A program made the position numbers and the translations under genes. A stretch of DNA of 5,243 bases, from assembly GCA_025963955.1 (NCBI GenBank), contig JAOPZU010000333.1:1-5243 (forward strand). The letters run 5' to 3'. The DNA is from Solirubrobacterales bacterium. GTDB taxonomy: Bacteria; Actinomycetota; Thermoleophilia; Solirubrobacterales; Solirubrobacteraceae. The notes beneath the pieces are model-generated. The model did no database searches. It was not told the origin of the DNA and saw nothing but the letters and a program-made list of their open reading frames with translations. Below are positions 1 to 3,780 of the stretch, piece after piece. Numbering within the stretch: the first letter of the stretch is position 1; each line of letters opens with the position of its first letter.

Positions 1-1
1 C

Positions 2-70
2 CTCTCGGTCCTCGCTCGGATCATCGACGGCGCGACGGTTGCGGCTGCCGGGGACCTGCATCTCGGATAA
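2..70 (+). CDS. Possible 3' end of a plus-strand gene, cut by the window edge
   Basis: Frame 2 is open from the window edge to a TAA at 68-70. Its 22 codons read as a plausible protein tail (…VLARIIDGATVAAAGDLHLG) with mostly G/C third positions. No function can be assigned from so short a piece. Two competing readings exist. Frame 1 on the same strand is open from 1 to a TAA at 172-174, but its first part is arginine- and cysteine-rich like an out-of-frame translation. The minus strand has an ATG at 61 (MQVPGSRNRRAVDD…) open to the window edge, which could instead be the start of a leftward gene. A 6-bp inverted repeat (86-91 with 108-113) lies 16 bases after the TAA and would suit a weak terminator for the plus-strand reading. 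Confidence is low. Confidence 0.25.
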   Translation, partial: LSVLARIIDGATVAAAGDLHLG

Positions 71-315
71 CCTATGGCGCCCGAGGCGGCCGCAAGGCCC
101 CTGAGCGGGCCGCGAGATTCGCTGCGGCGGTAAAGCGAGGCGGCATAAAGAAACTCTGGTACGCTTCTTTCTAAGGACTAAATGGGGCGCGACGACCCCA
201 CGGCGATACTTCCTGTCGGATGATGTGAATCCGATCGAAGCGCGGAGATCGGCCAAGCGCGGGTGCATCGGGACCTGAGAGAGCCCGAGTCGCACTGCGG
301 CCCGATTGCGTCTCG
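71..315. other. Stretch without a convincing gene
   Basis: I see no gene I can support here. All frames are broken or give short products with poor coding character. It contains a NotI-like palindrome at 86-93 inside the weak inverted repeat 86-91/108-113, and an AT-richer patch near 140-185. There is no tRNA-like cloverleaf or obvious attachment-site repeat. A minus-strand reading over 178-372 (64 residues) is rich in Arg and Ser and looks like chance. Confidence 0.4.
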
Positions 316-474
316 ATGCCTGACTCGTCCATTGACTATTCCGAACTGGCTCGCCGTTCGTGTGAAGAGCAAGGAAAGTCCCTTGCGGTAACTAACCCCG
401 ATCAGATCAATGATCTGAAGCGGATCCTCACAATTTCGGCTCGGCGTGCAGTCGCAAGATCAACGCTGCGGTGA
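316..474 (+). CDS. Possible 52-aa small hypothetical protein
   Basis: An ATG at 316 opens a 52-codon frame ending in TGA at 472-474. The product begins MPDSSIDYSELARRSCEEQ and has a balanced, mostly helical-looking composition with mixed acidic and basic residues, ending in an arginine-rich tail (ARRAVARSTLR). I do not recognise it. Against it: there is no Shine-Dalgarno sequence in the 15 bases before the ATG, third-position G+C is only about half (the clear genes here are near 80-85%), and its last 47 bases overlap, antisense, a minus-strand stretch with better coding bias (428-616). The upstream in-frame stop is TGA at 226-228, and no better start lies between. It may be a genuine small gene, perhaps leaderless, or chance. 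Confidence 0.33.
   Translation: MPDSSIDYSELARRSCEEQGKSLAVTNPDQINDLKRILTISARRAVARSTLR
402..418. repeat. 17-bp palindrome (8-bp arms, 1-base centre)
   Basis: TCAGATCA, one A, then TGATCTGA form a perfect inverted repeat. It lies inside the possible small ORF 316-474 and just beyond the end of the leftward coding signature at 428. The size and symmetry would suit a dimeric repressor or recombinase site, but there is no second copy in the window and no gene start next to it. Confidence 0.35.
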
Positions 475-616
475 GCCACACGACGGCGGCGTCATTCTCG
501 GACGGAGCGAGCGGTGGCACGGCGCTCGTCGTGATGTAGCCGGCGGCGAACTCCTCGAGGCTGCGGCCCCGGGCGCCCCTCGAGGTACCTGGCGGCGTGA
601 CTCGCGACAGCGCCTG
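428..616 (-). other. In-frame coding-like stretch after the amber stop of the nuclease gene
   Basis: Directly after the TAG at 617-619 the nuclease frame stays open for 62 more codons to a TGA at 428-430. About 85% of third positions are G or C, as in the clear genes. The last part looks like real protein: RSLEEFAAGYITTS, then VPPL, then a hydrophobic helix-like segment (VVWLTAALILRLHAEPKL). There is no in-frame ATG or TTG, and the only GTG (518-520) is late and has no ribosome binding site, so an independent gene is hard to start. Possible explanations are a former C-terminal part of the nuclease cut off by an amber mutation, a decayed downstream gene whose start lies in another frame, amber readthrough, or a biased chance frame. 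From memory, short actinobacterial mobile-element proteins often end in a pattern like LxxF…APPL…D…ALLL. The resemblance is loose and unverified. Confidence 0.4.
553..585. terminator. Weak candidate: 8-bp inverted repeat downstream of the nuclease gene
   Basis: CCTCGAGG at 553-560 and again at 578-585 can pair across a 17-base, very GC-rich loop. On the minus strand this hairpin begins 32 bases after the nuclease stop, a usual place for a terminator. There is no T-tract, and it lies inside the coding-like stretch 428-616. Each arm is itself palindromic, so the repeat may also be chance in GC-rich sequence. Confidence 0.25.
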
Positions 617-1402
617 CTACTTCACTCGGCGTACCGGTGGAAACCTGTAGCACTCGACGCCGTGCCGATTGGCCCACTCCCGTGCCGCGGGCGTGAAACC
701 TGCGGAGCCGAAGATCAAGGCCTTCTTTCGCTCGGCGGCGGCGATGCCGTAGATGCGCTGCACCTCCGGTAGCCGCACGGGCTTGGCGTGGTGCTTGACC
801 TGGGCGACCGCGCTGGAGGCGACGACGTCCACGCCACCGTCGGCTCCTGACTTCGTGAGCCGAGCGTCGCGGTACCCGTTCTGCTTCATCCAGTCGCGGG
901 CGACCGCCTCCGCGACCTGCCACGACATGCCGCCGAAAGCCATGTCCTGGGCCTCGGAGCTATAGGTCTTGGCAATCTGTTTCGCTGCCCGGTCGAGGTC
1001 TCGACTGACCGCACGATTCGCCTTCTTGATGGCGCCCCGGGTGGTTAGCGCGGTCTTCGCGGGTTGCAGGAAGCCCTTTTTGCGTCCGCAAAACATGCAG
1101 CGGTTGACGCTGGACTTCACGACCAATGGCCTACCGCACGATCGGCAATAGCTCCCCACGGACGGACGTGGAGCGTTCACGCTCCTTGACCCGCCTGCCG
1201 CGGGGAACGTGTCGACGGCCTCCTTTGCGGCGACTGAAGGGAGTCCTCGGCTGTTTAGGCGCTTGGCCTTTTCCAGTGCCCCCCGAGTGGTGAGCGCGAG
1301 TTCGGCTGCCTGCATGAGGCCCTTCTTGTGACCGCAGAGCGCACACCGGTCGTCACCGAACTTGATGACGAGTTGCTGTCCGCACGACCTGCAAAGGCTC
1401 AC
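617..1402 (-). CDS. Mrr-family restriction endonuclease with two N-terminal zinc ribbons
   Basis: Seen (261 aa from the GTG at 1402): two near-identical ribbons of the form CX2C-X12-CX2C, at C4/C7/C20/C23 and C86/C89/C102/C105, each followed by a helical segment with the shared motif ALTTRGA. A nuclease domain fills about residues 155-255 with GADGGVD (D192) and QVK (Q201, K203), plus a plausible first acidic residue at E165. D…QxK after a GGxD turn is the Mrr-type PD-(D/E)xK signature, so Mg-dependent cleavage of DNA, often methylated foreign DNA, is expected from the family. The zinc ribbons probably bind DNA. The frame is open upstream to an ATG at 1702, but those 100 extra codons are Arg/Ser-rich with weak third-position bias, so I chose the GTG just before the first ribbon. 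It has no Shine-Dalgarno sequence and may be leaderless. A strong stem-loop separates it from the transfer genes. It ends in TAG, after which the frame still looks coding. Family call is firm; start and substrate are not. Confidence 0.85.
   Translation of the reverse strand: MSLCRSCGQQLVIKFGDDRCALCGHKKGLMQAAELALTTRGALEKAKRLNSRGLPSVAAKEAVDTFPAAGGSRSVNAPRPSVGSYCRSCGRPLVVKSSVNRCMFCGRKKGFLQPAKTALTTRGAIKKANRAVSRDLDRAAKQIAKTYSSEAQDMAFGGMSWQVAEAVARDWMKQNGYRDARLTKSGADGGVDVVASSAVAQVKHHAKPVRLPEVQRIYGIAAAERKKALIFGSAGFTPAAREWANRHGVECYRFPPVRRVK
995..1396 (-). repeat. Internal duplication of a 52-residue zinc-ribbon unit in the nuclease gene
   Basis: Residues 3-54 (bases 1241-1396) and 85-136 (bases 995-1150) align without gaps. 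I count 30 of 52 identical residues, including all four cysteines, LV, KKG and ALTTRGA, and a shared SR near the end. The period is 82 residues, with a 30-residue linker that shows no such similarity. The copies have diverged, so the duplication is old but both ribbons kept their cysteines. Confidence 0.85.
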
Positions 1403-1408
1403 CGCGGA

Positions 1409-1414
1409 AGGATA
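1409..1414 (-). promoter_or_regulatory. Candidate -10 box for a leaderless nuclease transcript
   Basis: On the minus strand TATCCT (fits TAnnnT) lies six bases before the GTG at 1402, so transcription would begin at the start codon itself. This is a common arrangement in actinobacteria and would explain why no Shine-Dalgarno sequence precedes the gene. No convincing -35 box is present 16-19 bases further upstream, which weakens the call. Confidence 0.35.
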
Positions 1415-1605
1415 CGAAGCCCACGCCGTTCCCCGCTCTCGACGCGAGTGAACGTCCCACGCGGGCGGGGTCAAGAGCGCCGTTCGGCGTCGCTGCGCGA
1501 CTCGGACATGTCCTCGCTCTGGACCCTGTCCGCTACCGGACGCCGACACCGATTCGAGGAGAGCGGGGGAACTAAGCAGTCGCCGCTGAGAGCCGCCGAG
1601 CGGTG

Positions 1606-1635
1606 AACGTAGAGCGAGAGTCGTAGCGACGTCAA
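1606..1635 (-). promoter_or_regulatory. Alternative upstream promoter candidate for the nuclease gene
   Basis: On the minus strand TTGACG (1630-1635) and TACGTT (1606-1611) are separated by 18 bases, a fair match to a housekeeping sigma-factor promoter. It would give a leader of roughly 200 bases before the GTG at 1402. Such matches arise by chance, so this is only an option beside the leaderless box. Confidence 0.25.
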
Positions 1636-1702
1636 ACGGCCGCTGATGGGCACCTGACGCCCCTGGTGACGTCCTTGATCGCTTCGTGTCACGGCAAGCC
1701 AT

Positions 1703-1746
1703 GGCCCCGAACCGCCACCTGCCCGTGGGTGGGACAGTTCGGGGCC
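1703..1746 (-). terminator. Strong two-part stem-loop after the translocase gene
   Basis: GGCCCCGAAC (1703-1712) pairs perfectly with GTTCGGGGCC (1737-1746). Inside it CCACC (1715-1719) pairs with GGTGG (1728-1732). In the direction of transcription it starts 10 bases after the translocase TAA. There is no U-tract, which is usual for GC-rich actinobacterial terminators. It would separate transfer-gene transcription from the nuclease gene. It could also be part of an origin, because a CTTGAT lies 23 bases to its left. Confidence 0.6.
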
Positions 1747-1756
1747 TGGACGTCGG

Positions 1757-3283
1757 TTACTCGTCTGCCTGCTCACGAGTGGCCTGCTTTACGATCCTTC
1801 TGACGTCCTCGCTGGTCACTTGGTAGGCGCGGGCGAGAAGCGGCTCGGGTTCTGAGCCGGCGACGAGCGCCACGCCGGGGAGGTTCGGCGGGATCTGCCA
1901 CGGCGCCTGGGTGAGATCGACGAGACCGCCGAGGATGGTCTCGGCGTGCTGCCGCGTCGGCGTCCGGTGAGCGATGCGCGGCCCGAGTTGGTCCCGGAGC
2001 ACGGTCGGAATCGTCGTGGCGTCGGGCTTCTGCGTGGCGAGGACGATCCGAACCGAACCGGCTCTTCCCTTCCGGGCGATGGTGACTGCCGCCGCCACCG
2101 CTCGGTCGGTGAGTTCCTTGGCGGCGCGATCCCCGGGTGGGGCCGCGAATAGGTCGGCCGCCTCGTCGACCACGATGACCCGCATCGGATGTTCGACAGA
2201 GTGATGCAGTTCAGTCACGTCGACCACGTGGGCGGCGCGCATGAGATGGAACCGGCGGTCGAGAAGGTCGACCCCTTCCTCAAGAACGGCGACCGCTTCG
2301 GCGAGGCTCGTCGCGAGGGTGAGCATGGCCGGTTCCCACGGACCGAGTTCGACGCCTGCCTTGAGGTCGATCCCGGCGACCTCGGTCCTCGGGGCGCCGA
2401 CGAGACCTGCAAGTAGGGCACGGAGCGTCCCCGACTTCCCGGCGCCCGGCATTCCGGCGACGAGCACGCCCGAACAACTCTGGAAAGACAGGCTCCACGG
2501 CTGGCCGTCCTCCCGGATTCCGAGCTCCACCACCCCACGGCCGAGGTAGGGGCGCGAAGGCGGGAGCGGGATGGGGTCGAGGAGTGGCCGGCGGATCACG
2601 ACGACGAGCTGCACCTCGTCCGGCGCTGGGCCGCCGTGGACGTCGACCCGGATGGCCCTGAGCTGGGTGGCGAGCCGAGCCGCGGCCTGTGCGAAGTCGT
2701 TCACCGTCTGGCCGTGGGAGAGAACGACGGTGAGCACGAGCCCGAGCGGGTGGGGCTCGATCGCGTCGAGCTGCGGCGGCCACTGACGGTCTCCGAGACG
2801 GCGCCACACATGCTGGGCCCGGTCGAGCTTGGCGGCGAGTGAGTCGGCGCCTTCCCACGCGAAGAACGCCGGCCGCCAGGACACGTACGAGAGCCCGGCG
2901 GCGTCTGTCGCCGTGGACCACCCGTCCCGGATGCGGTCGGCGAGCCGACGGGCGTCCTCCCCGCCGTAGCGGACCCGGCGACGCGCCTGACGCTTGACCT
3001 CGTACGAGCCGCGAGCGCACTCGAGGGCGCCACAGAGCACGGCGAGGCCGAGCGCCCACCACGGACGTTTGACCGCGACGGCGACGAGCGGGGCGAGCCA
3101 CCACCCGTGCGCGGCGAGACGGAGTGTCCGGGCGATGCGCCGTTCGGACTTGGGCCGAAGGTCGGGCCGCGCACTTGGTGGCGATGGCCGAACCCCCGTA
3201 CCCGCGGTGGCCCGGGGACCGGCCTCGGCTGGCTCCTGGCTGGCGCTGGCGGCCGGGAAGGGGCACACGATGGGCGGCCTCAT
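1757..3283 (-). CDS. FtsK/SpoIIIE-type DNA translocase (Tra-like transfer ATPase)
   Basis: 508 aa from the ATG at 3283. Order seen: a Pro/Ala-rich cytoplasmic leader (1-45); a hydrophobic pair at about 61-71 and 75-90 broken by KRP, likely two short membrane helices; an Arg-rich segment (97-120) and linker domain to about 265; then a RecA-like motor with Walker A GMPGAGKS (277-284), Walker B VIVVDEAADL (D373, E374) and the ATQKP motif (416-420) typical of FtsK-fold transfer proteins. No C-terminal FtsK gamma domain is recognisable. In actinobacterial elements such proteins (TraB/TraSA group) move double-stranded DNA between cells, and this is the likely role. The ATG overlaps the upstream gene's TGA as ATGA, so translation is probably coupled. 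A frame start further upstream (3355) would overlap that gene by 76 bases and is unlikely. The gene ends just before a strong stem-loop. Role in conjugation is inferred from family and the rep neighbour; cell-division FtsK is excluded by size and context. Confidence 0.92.
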   Translation of the reverse strand: MRPPIVCPFPAASASQEPAEAGPRATAGTGVRPSPPSARPDLRPKSERRIARTLRLAAHGWWLAPLVAVAVKRPWWALGLAVLCGALECARGSYEVKRQARRRVRYGGEDARRLADRIRDGWSTATDAAGLSYVSWRPAFFAWEGADSLAAKLDRAQHVWRRLGDRQWPPQLDAIEPHPLGLVLTVVLSHGQTVNDFAQAAARLATQLRAIRVDVHGGPAPDEVQLVVVIRRPLLDPIPLPPSRPYLGRGVVELGIREDGQPWSLSFQSCSGVLVAGMPGAGKSGTLRALLAGLVGAPRTEVAGIDLKAGVELGPWEPAMLTLATSLAEAVAVLEEGVDLLDRRFHLMRAAHVVDVTELHHSVEHPMRVIVVDEAADLFAAPPGDRAAKELTDRAVAAAVTIARKGRAGSVRIVLATQKPDATTIPTVLRDQLGPRIAHRTPTRQHAETILGGLVDLTQAPWQIPPNLPGVALVAGSEPEPLLARAYQVTSEDVRRIVKQATREQADE

Positions 3284-3669
3284 GAGACGGCGGCCGAACG
3301 CTGCGGCTGCGTCGAGCGAATGGTCTCCATGCCCCGGCCGGTCCACATCGTCCACAACGAGTTGTTGCCCTTGGAGATGCCGCTGCGCGCGCTGAGCGAG
3401 GCGAAGCGCACGGGCGTCTGCGGCGGAAGGCCCCGGATCGTCTTGAGCGCCTCGGCCGCCCCGGCAGTGGGAATCTCGAGCGTGATGGCCTGGCTAGCGA
3501 GGGCCCGAAGGCCCCGCTCGGTGACGTACGCGGAGACCTGCACGTCGAGGAGGTAGCTACCGCCGTCGTAGCTGACTCGGCGCTCTCCCTCGCCGTCGTT
3601 CTGGAAGTCCTCCGCCGCGGAGATGAAGAAGACCTCGTCGAAGCCGACGGGGATTTCACTGATGGACAT
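3280..3669 (-). CDS. 129-aa protein co-translated with the translocase
   Basis: I do not recognise this protein with confidence. It starts MSISEIPVGFDEVFF, has an acidic, probably disordered bit (DFQNDGEGERR, 21-31), then several likely beta strands (SYLLDVQVSAYV at 38-49, AITLEIP at 61-67, PVRFASLSARS at 86-96) and a Trp-containing end (SLWTMW, 104-109). There is no signal peptide or membrane segment. The strand-rich layout with a conserved-looking core would suit a small OB-like or regulatory protein. Its overall order loosely recalls Pra, the replication/integration activator of Streptomyces AICEs, but I cannot confirm this. Its own ribosome binding site is poor: GAGGA lies only three bases before the ATG. 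A much better AGGAGG lies 48 bases upstream at a leader ORF. Its TGA overlaps the translocase ATG by four bases, which points to a joint function in transfer or its control. Confidence 0.82.
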   Translation of the reverse strand: MSISEIPVGFDEVFFISAAEDFQNDGEGERRVSYDGGSYLLDVQVSAYVTERGLRALASQAITLEIPTAGAAEALKTIRGLPPQTPVRFASLSARSGISKGNNSLWTMWTGRGMETIRSTQPQRSAAVS

Positions 3670-3681
3670 GCGTCCTCGCTT

Positions 3682-3711
3682 TCAAGCGCCGATGCTGATT
3701 CCTGACGTCAC
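3682..3711 (-). CDS. Possible 9-aa leader peptide, in frame with the 129-aa gene
   Basis: A GTG at 3711, five bases after a perfect AGGAGG, opens the codons for VTSGISIGA followed by TGA (3682-3684). Twelve bases later, in the same frame, comes the ATG of the 129-aa gene. A promoter candidate sits directly upstream, so this GTG would be the first start on the message. Either it is a leader peptide that feeds ribosomes to the next gene by reinitiation, or it is the original start of that gene, cut by a nonsense codon. The best ribosome binding site in the window would then serve only nine codons. Confidence 0.4.
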   Translation of the reverse strand: MTSGISIGA

Positions 3712-3731
3712 CAATTCCTCCTATTGGCGAC
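3707..3731 (-). promoter_or_regulatory. RNA hairpin presenting a Shine-Dalgarno sequence in its loop
   Basis: On the minus strand GTCGCCAAT (3723-3731) pairs with ATTGGTGAC (3707-3715): eight Watson-Crick pairs and one G-U. The 7-base loop (3716-3722) contains the entire AGGAGG (3717-3722). The GTG start of the leader ORF (3709-3711) lies in the descending arm. The ribosome site is therefore exposed while the start codon is paired, a layout that suits translational control or a protein-binding operator RNA. The pairing is direct; the regulatory role is inferred. Confidence 0.5.
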
Positions 3732-3741
3732 TAACTAAGAA

Positions 3742-3770
3742 TCTATATCGACGTTGCGGGGCGTTTCCAA
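3742..3770 (-). promoter_or_regulatory. Candidate promoter of the transfer operon
   Basis: On the minus strand TTGGAA (3765-3770) and TATAGA (3742-3747) are 17 bases apart, four of six matches each to the housekeeping consensus, in a patch clearly richer in A+T than its surroundings. It begins 11 bases after the rep stop codon. Transcription would start near 3735, giving only about 25 bases of leader before the GTG at 3711 and producing the hairpin at the 5' end of the message. It would let the transfer genes be expressed independently of rep. Confidence 0.5.
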
Positions 3771-3780
3771 TATAAGGCGG

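Larger units (their letters stand above)
1403..1756. other. Gene-free spacer between the translocase and nuclease genes
   Basis: About 350 bases with no gene I can support. Longer frames on both strands are Arg/Ser-rich and lack codon bias. From the right it holds the stem-loop 1703-1746, the sequence CTTGAT at 1674-1679 (plus strand, like the core of pC194-family nick sites), and the two promoter candidates. GACGTC occurs three times here (1628, 1668, 1749) but is also frequent inside the genes. A transfer or replication origin could sit in such a spacer, but nothing visible proves it. Confidence 0.5.

Noticed and set aside
492..653. A small minus-strand gene from a GTG at 653 in the frame next to the nuclease
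   Set aside because: No ribosome site; the second half turns Arg-rich with poor third-position bias, while the nuclease frame keeps the better bias over the same DNA. A frameshift joining the two cannot be excluded.
1403..1702. An N-terminal extension of the nuclease by 100 residues from the ATG at 1702
   Set aside because: The extra residues are Arg/Ser-rich, third-position G+C falls to about 60%, and the ATG lies inside the arm of the translocase stem-loop.
1628..1754. Three GACGTC copies as a possible repeated recognition site (clt-like)
   Set aside because: The same hexamer appears repeatedly within the coding regions, spacing is irregular, and flanking bases are not conserved.
3284..3355. 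A longer translocase beginning at 3355
   Set aside because: It would overlap the 129-aa gene by 76 bases; the ATG at 3283 gives a standard ATGA overlap and a normal N-terminus.
2280..3659. A long (459-residue) minus-strand frame across the translocase gene
   Set aside because: It is an Arg/Ser/Pro-rich shadow of the translocase and 129-aa genes, as expected in GC-rich DNA.
3703..3713. TGACGTCA palindrome and a 10-base match to the minus strand near 1664-1673 as paired operators
   Set aside because: Ten shared bases including a common palindrome are weak evidence; the copy at 3703 is better explained by the hairpin arm and leader codons.
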